A model generated the notes under the pieces. The model did not search any database. It was not told the DNA's origin and worked only from the letters and a program-made list of their open reading frames with translations. The position numbers were made by a program, and so were the translations under genes. From positions 1,736,001 to 1,800,000 of the forward strand of contig NW_026944386.1 in NCBI RefSeq assembly GCF_033439725.1: 64,000 nt of DNA. The letters are read 5' to 3'. The DNA is from Neurospora tetraspora (Eukaryota > Ascomycota > Sordariomycetes > Sordariales > Sordariaceae). Positions 23,249-34,829 of this stretch are shown here, piece after piece. Position 1 is the first letter of the stretch, and each line of letters opens with the position of its first letter.

Positions 23249-24946
23249 CTACATCAAACACAAAACAGAAGGGCTATCCACAGGTCGACTAACCACCACC
23301 ACCTCCTCCTCCTGGCTCTCACCAGACGGAGAAGGCGTGGGCGTGGGCGACGGCGTAGGGCCCGCACCCGCACCCGCATTGGCACCCACAACAGCCCTCG
23401 GATCATATTCATCCAGAAACAGATGACTCGGCATCGGTTTCCCCGTATTATCCACCCAAGCCAACGGGAAGCTTGGAGCATGCGGCCTTCCTCCCCCTCC
23501 TCCTCCTCCTCCTCCTCCTCCTCCTGGTCGTTTCCCTTCGTGTTTCAATCTTCGTGGTGGTCGCCAGTTCTTATCACCAAGCAACAGCTGTGCAGTTTCC
23601 ATCCAGGTACTCGGCCCCCCTTCAATGCCCACGGCCTGCTTGGGCACCCTCAAAAGGGGATCCCACTCCGGTCCCAGAATCTCCAGTATATGCGGTAAAT
23701 CCCGATCGACGCCCCGGAACCACCACACCGGCACCATCTTGGAAAAGACGAGGTAATACGCGATGATGACCAACGCGCGCGGCCGCCTTTTCCGGGCCAG
23801 GAGGATGAACGACTTGGGCATGTACGAAAAGAAAGTGAGGATGCGCATGAACAAAACATCGGAGAAGCCGTTCTTGAGTTCTTGATAGAGAGACCCCAGG
23901 TAGCGCAGGATGTTGTAGTAAACTAGGTTGTCGCGGTGATCTGGATCGCCTTCTTTTACTGAGGCTACCATGAAGACTAAGCAGTTGGGTATGTGCGCGG
24001 CCGCCGCGTTGAGGTCGATCAGCGGCCGGTAGAAGATGGTTTGGATGCCAGAGTTGTGAACCATCTCGGCGCTGGTCATCTGGACGATTAAACCGATGCC
24101 TTGCCAGACGTTCATCCAGTCGAGGATGTAGAGTGGCTTGTAGTCTTCCGTGTCCCGGAAGACTTGGGAGGTGAGACCGCAGAGGAGGAGGGCGCAGGCG
24201 GCTAGGGCGGGAAAAGTGGACGGGTTGGCTTCTTCGATGGCTTTGCGGTAAGTCTCGAAGGCTCGGGCTCGGTAGACAAGAGCTTTGGCGGGGGGCACGT
24301 TGAGGTTGTCAATGCCGACGTGTTGGAGGTGTAGGGAGGTCAGGCTGAGAAGGGTGTTCATCAGGAACGGGTTGGAGAAGGCATGCTCGACTAGTTTTAC
24401 TTTGAGGACGTGGTTCACGGTGTCGACGGGCCCGGAGTCGGCGGCGAAGGACTTGAAGGTTGATTGGCCGTAGAACCATAGGAGCTTCAGCTCTTGTTCA
24501 GTGCGGTCTGGGGGGATGAACAAAGGTTCTCTGATGACCACGCCTGATGAGGTGTCGGAACCTGGAGATGATGTTTCAATACTTTTCAATACTTTCGTGA
24601 TGGGCGAGCTTGAAGTTGTGCGTTTGTTCGATGCGAGTTGAGTTGTCGTGGGATAGACACATGTCTCCCTTCGTAGAGCACAAGCAGTACATGATGGACG
24701 GGCCTCGTCACATTTGACCTGAGAGAAGGGTTAGTATCTAGTATGATGGACAGCACAGGACAGGCAACATGTTCTCTTACGGACAATCGATCGGTTATGT
24801 GATGTTTAAACAAGACTTACCTTGCGAGCTTTGCATGTACGACACCCCTTTCTGGATTTGTGGTGTGGTCGCTTAGAATGATATGGCTTGTCGCCGTGAG
24901 ATCCTGTTGAGGACCCCGGAGTGCCTACAGCCTCGTATATTGCCAT
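23249..24946 (-). CDS. Zn2Cys6 transcription factor (fungal-specific, Upc2-like layout)
   Basis: Exon 1 is 24946-24821 and exon 2 is 24718-23249; the 102-bp intron (GTAAGT..TCAG) splits the zinc cluster. The product has 531 residues. The joined cluster reads CRTCKARKVKC then CTACALRRETC, a perfect CX2CX6CX6CX2CX6C binuclear zinc finger preceded by basic HHKSRKG. It should bind CGG-type DNA sites in the nucleus. The middle (FKSFAADSG..., YRKAIEEANPSTFPALAACALLLCGL) and LPHILEILGPEWDPLL resemble the 'sterol uptake control' type of fungal activator, but the ligand and targets cannot be told. The C-terminus holds a run of 12 Gly from a TCC microsatellite and a Thr/Pro/Ser tail. An in-frame ATG at 25048 would add 34 residues; the one at 24946 (MAIYEAVGTPGSS) is closer to the finger and is preferred. 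Confidence 0.85.
23495..23525. repeat. (TCC)n microsatellite inside the Zn2Cys6 gene
   Basis: A near-perfect TCC tract. On the coding (minus) strand it reads GGA repeats and encodes the poly-Gly run in the transcription factor's C-terminal part. Length is likely to vary between strains. Confidence 0.9.
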
Positions 24947-25909
24947 CGTAGGTGGGGTGATAACCGGGGTGTCAATAAGTCGTCGTGGGAACAAGGTTGT
25001 TGTAAGTGAGAGGCTGTTGTCGATCCTTAATAATAAGCCACTGTCCATAATAAGCCAACACCGTATACTTTTACAATCTCGGAGTCAACATATAGGTATC
25101 GAATTGAGGAGAGAGAAACACCAAAGTCCTTGTGATGATTCTTCGGATGTCGTCGGATATAGATGGAAAATGGTTTGGCCTGGCTCTAATTTGCATATGT
25201 TGGAGTGATGAAGCCCGGCGCCATTCCTAATCTCCGGCTGCCAAGCTGGTCCGTTGCCGCTCGAACCCCGTGGGGTCGGTAAGCCCGGAGCATCTCTTCC
25301 AGATATGGTGATGGTATATACTAGTGTTGGGCTGCACTAGACTGTTTTATAGTATGGACTTTCGTTGGTCTTAAGATGATGCCGCCATCGACAAAGTTCA
25401 GGCGGTTATGCCATTCTCGGATTCATGTGCGCCGGGTCTAACATGCGCTGGACGCTTGGCAACCCGGGGATGAAAGATCACTGCCGAAGCCATGATGATT
25501 ATCTCCATGTAGAAGAGCCGATGGCCGCAAGACCATCACAGCTCAAGTGTCACTGAAAGTCAAACTTGTAAAGAATTGCAGAGTTGTGATAGTGCTGATG
25601 ATGAAATTGAATGGTGAATGGTGGGCCAGTGACAATGGCAGGGTCTTTGGCTGTCATTATAGCGGCACCCCTGTCTGTCACCTTACAGGGGTGTAAAGAG
25701 AAAGGCGCGTAACGCGTCTGCATCCCAATGCCAGGGCAACCTCCATCAATTGTATCACCAAACCGTTTTGGAGAACAAACCCACGCCGGTCTCGATATAT
25801 CCAGAACACTACAGAAGTGGAATCGAGACGCCTTATTCTACCAGCCCTAGCCGCCACCCAAACCGAACTAGAAACAATCCACTCCGGAGATATCTCGAGG
25901 TTTTCCACC
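24947..25909. other. Divergent promoter region between the Zn2Cys6 gene and orc5
   Basis: About 960 bp. Both flanking genes start outward. No additional gene or repeat is visible. Confidence 0.5.
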
Positions 25910-27615
25910 ATGGGCGACTCCCTCTTCCAGCTCCCCGACGAGCTGCTCTTCACCACTCTCTCCCAGACATTTCCTTGTCGTGACGCTCAAATACGGGCCG
26001 TAGCAACTCTCCTGCATGTAATGACCAAAGCACAGCTTCGTCACCCCTCAGCTTCCGCTTGCTAACCTCTTGATAGCCTCACGCAGCACCATGCCAAAAC
26101 CTCGTAATACACGGCACCGAAGCCACCGGCAAGAGTGCCATAACGGCTGCTCTACTGCAAGCTCTTCAACAAGACACCGAGAAAAACGAACCCCTGTTAA
26201 GATACGTCATCATCAGCTCGATCGAATGCATAACAGCCCGCCATATCTACGAATCAACCATCGCAAAGGTCGCAGAAGCCCTACAATGGCAAGGTGCTGC
26301 TACAAGATGCGACTCAGTCTCGCAAATGCTTGTTGAGCTGTCCAAGATGCTCAAATACCCATCATATCCGGCCAATTTCCGCTTCGTACTTGTCTTTGAC
26401 GGCATCGATCGCCAACGGGAGGCGCCCATCACGCTCCTCCCAGCACTTGCTAGGCTCTCCGAGATTGTAAGTATTCTGGTACACCTCTTCAAGACAGAGA
26501 CAGTTGAGCTAACGAATATCTCTCTTTAGATCCCTCGTATAACCAGCGTCTTCATCGTCACATCGCCTCCTGCCAGCTTCCTTCGAACCTCCTTCGTCCC
26601 TTGCATAGAGTTCCCGAACTACACCAAGAATGAGTTCGTCACCATTCTAAACACGACCTCGTTACCTACGGCACCACTTCCCACGACGACGATACAAGAG
26701 ACAACAGAGCTATGGAACCGCTTCACCGGAGCCATCCACGATGCTTTGGCTCGTGCCGCCTCCCGCACCCTTCCTTCGCTCCAACACGCCTGCACATCCC
26801 TTTGGCCACGCTTCACGGCGCCCATCCTCGCCGGCACACACGCTCCCCGCGAGTTCTCCAAGCTAATGGTAGCCGCCCGCGTCCACTTCCAAGATGAATC
26901 CCTCCTGGACCCCGGCATCGTAGCCATACGGTCCTACTCCTCGTCGTCAACAACAACCCAGGCTCAGACAAAAGACAACACTGCCGCCCTGCCATCAGCA
27001 CCACCCTCCCAAGCCAACACCCCCCGAAAGGCCCAATCAACCACAACAACCCCCTCCAAACCCAAATCCACAGCAAACCTCTTTGTCTCCGCAACCACAA
27101 CCGACCTCTCTACCCTCCTTCCGCCCACCGCCCGCCTCCTGCTCCTGGCCTCCTACCTCGCCTCGCACAACCCCACCCGCCACGACCTCGTTCTCTTCTC
27201 CACCTTCCACCACGGCCGTCGTCGGCGACGTGGCGGTCTCTCGGTCGGCATGGGCCGGGGTGGACACCGCGGCGCGCAGAGCAAGCACCGCAAGATTGCG
27301 CGCAAGCTGCTCGGCGCTCACGCGTTTGTGTTGGAGCGCATGCTGGCTATTTTTACGGCTGTGAGGGGGGAGTGGGATCCCAAGTGGCTGGACAAAGATT
27401 CGAGTAGCAGGGAGATGGATGCGGATATCGAGATGGCTATTGCCACGTTGGCGAGTTTGAGGTTGTTGGTGAGAGTTGGTGGCGCGGGAGCGGGAGGCGT
27501 TGCGGGCGATCAGATGGATAGAGGAGGGAAGTGGAGGTGTAATGTTGGGTGGGAGGTGGTGAGGGGGCTGGGGAGGAGTATGGGGGTCGAGGTTGAGGAG
27601 TGGCTGGTTGAGTAG
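25910..27615 (+). CDS. orc5: Origin recognition complex subunit 5
   Basis: Three exons, 25910-26017, 26077-26466 and 26530-27615, give 527 residues. Introns are 59 and 63 bp; the first has CTAAC and TAG, the second GTAAGT and TTTAG. Orc5 is an AAA+-like subunit of ORC, which marks replication origins and loads Mcm2-7 in the nucleus. Visible: an N-terminal helix starting GDSLFQLPDELL, a Walker A-type loop GTEATGKS (49-56), a Walker B-type strand FVLVFDGID (139-147), a sensor-1-like strand TSVFIVTSPPASFLRT, and a C-terminal winged-helix part starting LLPPTARLLLLASYLASHNP. That last block is a hallmark of ORC5. A Thr/Gln/Pro-rich linker (about 365-410) and an Arg/Gly-rich loop (RRRRRGGLSVGMGRGG) distinguish it from yeast Orc5. 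The start at 25910 is the only ATG that leads into the first conserved helix. Confidence 0.93.
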
Positions 27616-28473
27616 GTGAGGGTTGTTGGAGAGGTGGAGGAGTGTGGACGTGGACGAGCGAGGAGGGGAGGGGGGTTGAAGGTCTGCGTCGACGATGTTT
27701 TGCGGACGTACCAGGCATTTAACGACGAACATGCCATGCACACTTCTCTTCTCGGATCTGTTCGTCCTTGCTAGTTGGAACATATTACAGCACTGCGGCG
27801 CTATGAGCCATGTGTCTCTGAGAAAGTCTTTGCTCCTTTCGAATTACCGGCAGCTACACCAAGTAAAAGCGGGAAAGGGAACTGGAACTGGCCAACACCA
27901 CGCCTAGGGAGCAACATACTATACTACATGAGATGAGCGGCGAGATGGTCGTCTCCGAATGAACACCGGGTAATAGATCACACCGAAGTGGTGGCTCCCG
28001 TTGTCATCCAAGGGAGAAGGAGATATCGCCGAGTGTCACCCCGTAAAGTTCTCTGTTTCCTTTGCAGGTAAACCAGACCATCTATCAGACCGACAGACAG
28101 TGTATGGAAATGGCAATCCTGAGTCTTTATCATTACATTTATAGTTATCATGCAGGAGGTTGGTATCTCCTTCATTGAAGCTTTCATCAGTTTGCGACAA
28201 AATCCCTTTCCTGCTCCCGTATGATCTCGTCCGTGGTGTTTCGTCCCGTCTCCGGTCGCGGTCGCGCCTTCCCTTCGACCATCCACCCACCTTATCTCTT
28301 TATCTACCCGCAGGCTGCAGCACTTCCGGGCCGTCACCGAGCTTCACTCCTCCTTCCGACGTACCTTCCCGCTCAAGTCACCCCTTCACCTGCAGTATAT
28401 AAGCAGGTCTCCCAGCCCCTCCTGCCATCACCAAGAGACAAACCCAGTGCCTAGCACCAGCTGCCGCATGGCA

Positions 28474-28560
28474 GAATGGCGCAGTGGTCTCACCCACCGC
28501 TGTGATCGATAGGGTACAAACCCAAGACTTCGCCGGTTCGAAACGAACACAGGCCAGAAA
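28474..28560 (+). other. tRNA-like fragment with Pol III box A and near-box B
   Basis: Seen: TGGCGCAGTGG (28484-28494) matches the tRNA box A/D-arm consensus, and 45 bases further GGTTCGAAACG (about 28539) matches box B except at its last base. TTTT follows at about 28562. A TATATAAG word lies about 90 bases upstream. No normal cloverleaf can be drawn: the D-stem and T-stem do not pair. Inferred: a tRNA pseudogene, the head of a SINE-like element, or chance. Confidence 0.3.
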
Positions 28561-30297
28561 TTTTCAGACAAAGGCGAGACTCCGCGAAAAATAGAGTATA
28601 AAGAAAAGCGACGCTCCGCTTCAAAAAGAGAGCCACACTAAGAATTCGCCAGAGACGAAAAGTTGCATACATATATGCGCCGTCCAAAAGGCAAAAACAA
28701 AAGACCAGCGATGGCATGACTTGCAAGATCTCACAACATTAGGAAATGCGATATTCTTCGACCTTCATCAGATCGAGCTACCGAGCAGTAGCAAAGCTGG
28801 AGGGGTAATGAGATCGTGAGGGCACTGGGGGGAAGAATAGTGGTCGCGGTTCCCGTTGGGCTACGGGGTTTGTCTCAGTGTACTTCAAGTTCGGTACACA
28901 CTCTTTTTTTACCTTTTATTCTTCTTTTTATTCCAGGCTTGGTTTCATTGTACTTTAGAGTTCTCGTGATCATTGATGATGGCGACGAAGCGGTTCATTC
29001 TTACTCGCAATGGTGTTCAAGTGTTGAGGCCGATAGCTACGAGTGTCCGCCGGACTTCTACTCCGAGTCTGTCCGGACAGTCCGGCCCCGCTCGGCATTT
29101 GTAGCTTGTAGTTAAGATGTTCTTCTGCTGCCGTGTCCGAGTCCGACAATCCCGTTGGATGCCGACGACTCGATATTAACTGGAGAAGTTGGTATAGCAT
29201 ATCCTCATCTCCCGGCCTACACGAACGTACGACTTGTCGCAAATCGTATGTTTCTGCTTCTTGGCAGGGTTGGTCGGCGATGGGAAGATGCTACCCTCAT
29301 CGGACATGGCTTGCGGCACTTGACTTCCGATATCCATGTCTTGCTGCGACCACAATCCAGATTCCGTCGTATCCATGGTCCCATCCCGTCCTGGTCGTTA
29401 CTTAACTTCATTGAAGCCAAGTGTCGCAACATCGATCACTGTTTCTCTACGACCTTGTCTATCATGGACATATCACCAGGTTGCGATCACATTACCTTGT
29501 GACGAAGGGAATGCCATGTCCTACTTACGTCATTCCCTTCCTTACCTATTGGCAGAATGCTGCTGAAACCTCATTTGCCAACATCCAGCATCTGTCATCG
29601 ATATAGACAGCGTCTCAAACCTTACGGGCAAATATGTCTGGGATGAACTAGACTATATGTCAAGGAGTTGAGACATTGTTCATTGACCGATAACCGAGGT
29701 TACAAGGCTCAAGTGAGTTCGTTGTCTTGCTGAAAGGATATTAGAACATGGTAGAATGCCAATATCGTTGAATATGTCGAATTGCTCACTTGCTACGTTG
29801 GAATAATGGTATCTGGTAGTGTTCAACTTCCACTTCACTTGCGAAGCACCAGCTGATGCAGGGCAGCAAGATATGTACGATTGACACATCACAAAATGCA
29901 AACCAGTTGGCGTTGAAGCTGCACCTGGGTAAGGTAACGGCACTGGGAACAGTAAACGAGGTGGGTAGGTAGCGGATAGAAGATACGATCATGCATGACA
30001 AGATTCAACGGTGATCGACAGTCCTTTTTCTTGTTTCTCGTCCCATTTGTCGTGCGATTAATCTCCAACATGCCTGTTGAGATGTAACTGTCGCTCCTTG
30101 CTACCTCGTAATGCAGTGCAAAAGATCCATTCTCGCCAGTCACGGATGAAACCCTGGGAACATGGACATTTCCTCCGTATAGTAGTATCCCTACTGGAAC
30201 CTGCACAATCTCCATCTCAAATGAAATCCTCCTTCCGTACAACACTGCCCTGCATCTCCATGTCGAGAACATCTCAACCAAGCATGAAATCGCCCAT

Positions 30298-30372
30298 GAC
30301 GGACATGACGGACGGACGGACAGGACAGGACAGGGCAGTCATAATGGGACGGGACGGGACGGACGGACGGAC
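30298..30372. repeat. GGAC/GACGG-rich satellite
   Basis: Runs of GACG and GGACA/GGACG units with small interruptions (for example GACGGACGGACGGACAGGAC). Non-coding. Confidence 0.85.
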
Positions 30373-32688
30373 AATTGAACATGCCTTCCCCGCTCTTTTT
30401 GTCATCTCGAGAAGCGTCCGGCCCCGACCCCCGACCCGCGTGCCGTATGTCCTGCATGTTACTTCTATCTCTTCAAGGAAGGTGTTATCCTCGCTGGATC
30501 TTTTGGGATCTCGGTTGGATTCTTGGCTGAGGTCAACATCATGAATGTTCGCAAGAAAGTCAAAAAAAAGTCGACAGCGAGGAAGACTGGAAGATGGTAA
30601 GTGATCTTGCCATTGCCACCATTGCCACTCGCGGTGGACTTGGAAGTGAGGACCTTGATGGATTCAACATCGGTCATGGCCATGTCCAGTCTTGCAGCCA
30701 GAAGTCTTTTCGACAATGGGAGTTGTTGCAGTGTCTTGGTTCCAATTCCGATGACTTGCAGAAGTTGCAGGTTTCAAAGCAGAAGGATCTCCCGTAGCAC
30801 AACAGCGGGTAGACATCATGATGCCGGTAGTCAACCCAATTCCGAATTCAGTTCCGTGAAGAGGAGTGTTAAGAAGTAGATATACATGAAACTCGCCGTC
30901 AAAGCACAACCTCACCTTCAGGAAACGGGAAATGCCCGTGATCACTTGTCCAACAACCATTGGATGTCCTGAACACTCCCTACGTACCATCTCCAAAGAT
31001 CATCTTCCGCGCGCCAATTATGGCAAGCAGTTGCGAGATCGATCTGGTGTCTTACACAGTCCTTCCAGGCACAAATATCACACATGGTCCACTGTTAGGT
31101 AAAACGGACACACTTTTGGAAGTCGTTACGGGAAGTGTGTCACTGTCCCGAGCAAAGATGATGAGGCTCTTCCGCCGCCGCATGCGCCGCCAACCCGCCA
31201 ACCCGCCAACGACGGACTATCCCGCTCGTTGGTGGCGTTGAGGCCTTTCGTGCTAACCTCTTACGTTGCAAATCCGAAGAAGCAAGGAGACAAGGAAACA
31301 CTGCATAGGTTGACAGTAAAGACGGGAACAAGCGAGCCAGGAACAAAACAAAAGAAAGGGGCATGTGCATGATGCATCGGACATGAACCTCTGTTGGACT
31401 TGGACTGTTGGCGCCACCACGGCTCTCCCCGGCGCTTGACATGCCTGGGAAGTTCTAGAAGATTTTGTGTTTGCTTGCTCTCTTTTCTTTCTTCCGTGCA
31501 TGGCATGCGTAGTACGGTGGCAAGGTAGGTATACACTACTGCGTAGTAGAACCGGACGATTGACGGTATCGCCGAGTTTCCATGCTTTCTTCATGCTTCC
31601 GTCTACAGTCCGTATCCGGATTCATCCGTGGCCACTAATGATTCCGTTCTTCCCACCGCCGTCGTCGGCCGAATAGCATCGGCAAGACTCGGCGTGGCCA
31701 AAAACACCAAGCGAGCAGCACACATTTCGGGTTGGAACGAACGTGGGCCGTGGGGGTATGTATGTATGGGGGACGGGAAGGAAGCAAGGAATGATGAGGA
31801 CTGTGGAGGTGGACTGTCAAGTGACAATTTGCCAGTGTCCCCAGTGGGCATGTCGCACTCATCAAAAAGACCGTTAGGTTATTCTGGAGCCTGAGATTGC
31901 TGTCGGTCACAATGAACGGGAATGACAAACGGGAATACGACAACTAGACCCCCATTCCGTGACCGCCGACATCTTGTCCGGACTGCTTGTCGAGGACTGC
32001 TGGAAGCAGGGAGTCAAGGGGTTGTGTTCAATGTTGTCAAAATAAGACGGGAGTCCCCCGTGGGGAAGTGGACTGGAAAGTTCCGAACATTTCTCTATCA
32101 TTGCCTCGCCTCCTTGCGCATCAAATGCCCTGCCACGACAACATGCGGGTTGCTACCTGTACCGATAAGGAGAAACCATTACGGTTGAATGCAATGTATG
32201 ACCCATTAGGTATCCTTCTTCTCCCTTTCATGTTCCCATTCGTGCAAACTCGGAGGATAGATACTCAACGGGCAGCACTTCTTCCTCTTTCTTTACCTTA
32301 TTCTTCTTCATCAGGTAGTAACCTATTTATCGATTACGCCATATTATCCGTGTGTCCACCTTCGAAATCTACCTACCTTACTTGAATGACACTCGAACTG
32401 AGTGCTCGGTTGGACTCACAACCCTTGAACCGAAAGCAAAGCAAAGCAAAACAAACAGACTAAACTGAACCAAACCAAACCAAAGCAGGCAATAACCGAG
32501 GCAAGCCGAGCTTGTTCACTCCAGTCAGTCCCAGGGTCTTCTAGAAGTCCCTCGCTTAAGGTCTCTAGAGTCCCCTCTTGCCGTGACCCTCTTTGGGGCA
32601 CTTGGGTGAAGGTGGATCCCGTATCGCTCCGCTACGGAGATACATTTTCGGATTTATGCCGTCGTCACTGATCCCACTGATTCACTGA

Positions 32689-33009
32689 TACAGTGAAAAC
32701 CCTAGTACGAGCAACACCAAAAATCTGACCCAAAGTGTTGCTGTAACAGGGGGTGTTGCTGAAAGGGGGGTCGTGCACAGACCACTTTGCTTCCAACCCG
32801 CCCAAAAAGATGCACCAAAACTGGCATGCCAAGTAATTTTTGCCCTCTGGAAAACCCCGCTTTTCCGATTCACCATACAAACTTAAGAGCAAATCCCCTT
32901 ATTTGCTGTTGCAATTTGCATACTTGCGCTTACCCTTATAAAAAGGGTAGTTTTGAGCGATGCTGTTGCTGTTACAGGGGGGGTTGCTCGTGCAGGGGTT
33001 TTCACTGTA
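32689..33009. mobile_element. Pogo/Tc1-type MITE, 317 bp with TA duplications
   Basis: Seen: CAGTGAAAACCCTAGTACGA at 32691 is repeated as an inverted copy ending at 33007 (reverse complement CAGTGAAAACCCCTGCACGA). About 26 of the first 30 bases match. A TA dinucleotide stands directly outside each end (32689-32690 and 33008-33009). Further in, GTTGCTGTAACAGGGGG (about 32734) and GTTGCTGTTACAGGGGG (about 32964) form a second repeat in direct orientation. Known: Tc1/mariner-pogo (Fot1) transposons duplicate TA and often start with CAGT. Inferred: a short non-autonomous member with no coding capacity. Confidence 0.75.
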
Positions 33010-34139
33010 TGCACTGCACTAACACACACATTCAATATCGGTTGAACCCTTTCGATTTTGGGGTCTCCACGTTTTACCGATATCTCGTCAGTCCAGTCAG
33101 TCAGTCAGTTGGGTGCTCGTTAGACGTTTCCCTCGGCCGGCTCGTCTCGCTCCACATCGTCTCGTCTCAAGGGTGCTCCACATATCGTGATGATGAACTA
33201 ATCGCAACCTTCACTCATCTCGGGAAGGGGGACGTCCATCAAGGGACCAAGCAGCTAGCACGTCACCCTAGAGTGAAGAGAGCTTAGTCTGAGAGTCTTG
33301 GTACGCTTTTAAAAAAGAATGAGGGTGGAAGGGGAGGGCATGGTGGAAGGGAAAGGGAAAGAAAGGCAGGCCAAGACAGAGACACAGAGAGTTGTGGAGC
33401 AAATCAGATGGTTTGTTCGGCGCCTTTGAGCCGAGGAAATCCTGATTTTGCCAAGTGCGCCGTGGCGACGCCAGTGATGCCAAGAGAGAGAGAGTGTGGG
33501 TGGTTTGGGAGTGGGAATGCCTTCAAATCACAAAATGTGTGCTGCTGCTCTTGGGAGCGCCCCCCCCCTTCTGACCCAGCTAGGGTAGTTGGGTACTGTA
33601 GCTTCGATGGGCCTGGTTATGTTAACGTTACACGAAGGAAATCGTCCGTTTCTTCTTCTTCTTCTTCCCTGGAGACCCTGACAGTGACAGTGACACTGAA
33701 TGCTTCCCTCTTCTCTCTGGCTCCTCGCCGTCCTCTGTGCCCTGACATCGTGCTCTCCAAGGGTTGTCGTTGAAGTTGGGGGTTTTGTGGGGGGTGTTTC
33801 TCGTCCGTTATCAAAATTGGCTGGACGGCAGTTACGTCTCCGTATGTAACTTCACCGTAGGGTCCTCAACATCTGGGGCACCAGAAGGGTTCCATTTGAC
33901 AGCCTTGCCTTTCGGAAACGTCGAACTGATAATGGAGCATCTTCGGCAACCTAACCCAAAGGAGACTTTTCATGCTGGTCATGGTCTAACTTGGCTCCGG
34001 TGGAGTTGAAGGAATTTTGGGCGAGTTGAAGCTAAAATATAGTCTGGTGGATATGCCTCGGTTGTCAATCCCCCAGCCAAAGTGGTTTTTTTGCTAAGAC
34101 GAAGAGGGAATGTTTGTCCGTTGTTTACACGACTTTTTG
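33010..34139. other. Intergenic stretch between the two small inverted-repeat elements
   Basis: No gene visible. TCAGTCAG-type short repeats at 33090-33110 and a TTC-run near 33650-33668. Confidence 0.45.
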
Positions 34140-34152
34140 GCGGAGATAGCGC

Positions 34153-34731
34153 AATCGGTAGCTGGGTAGACTCAAATCAGTCCCTGGATAGACTAAACCC
34201 ACTTTTTTGGGCGCGCAGCCAATCTCTGGCTCCCAACCGCGCCCGCGAACCTCGCTCACCATATCGCCAGCCAAGTCCGGGTACATTTGCACGCGACCTC
34301 ATTTGTACTGCCATTGGATTGAAGATATTGCTATCTCCGTCGCTGTCGTTGTCGCTATCGTTGTCGTTGCCGTTTTTTCTATCGCTATGGTAATACCCCT
34401 GATGCTAGATACTCTTGGTGAGCGCAAACTGAATTGGGGGGAGGGGGGATATGGAGGACGAATCTCCAAGTCCTACTCCAACACCCTCCCCGGCACTTAT
34501 ACGGTAAGTAGCTACGCAACACTCACAAGGAGGCCTTCACGTATAACAACCGGATCAACATAGGAGACAGCAGAATAGTAGCGACACTAGTATTAACAGC
34601 TTTAATAATAACGAGGATTTGGTAATGCGCCCTCTAAGTTTTACGCGGTTGACGGGCACAGATGGCTGCGCGCCCAAAAAAGTGGGTTTAGTCTATCCAG
34701 GGACTGATTTGAGTCTACCCAGCTACCGATT
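34153..34731. mobile_element. 579-bp foldback/MULE-like element with perfect 69-bp terminal inverted repeats
   Basis: Seen: bases 34153-34221 and 34663-34731 are exact inverted copies over 69 bp (outer end AATCGGTAGCTGGGTAGACT). GCGGAGATAGC occurs just outside both ends in direct orientation (34140-34150 and 34734-34744), separated from the repeats by 2 bases on each side. The 441-bp middle has short TCGTTG/TCGCTA repeats and no domain. Known: long inverted repeats with 9-11 bp duplications are usual for Mutator-like non-autonomous elements. Each arm has a T6/A6 run near its inner end. The outer part of the arm (AATCGGTAGC, then GACTCAAATCAG), together with the flanking GATAGCGC, also resembles a tRNA D-arm and anticodon arm. 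A tRNA-derived foldback is therefore an alternative. Confidence 0.75.
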
Positions 34732-34829
34732 TCGCGGAGATAGCCGTGAGCGGGACGTGATGAAGAGAAAATACTACTGTGATGAAGTGTGCTGAGATGA
34801 AGCAGCTGCAGATTCATTAGAGTGACCGG

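Larger units (their letters stand above)
27616..32690. other. 5-kb gene-poor interval after orc5
   Basis: Open frames here are short, overlap on both strands and show no domain I recognise. Identified pieces are a Pol III/tRNA-like fragment at about 28474-28560 and a GGAC-rich satellite at 30298-30372. The rest has near-average base composition and no RIP signature. Confidence 0.5.
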
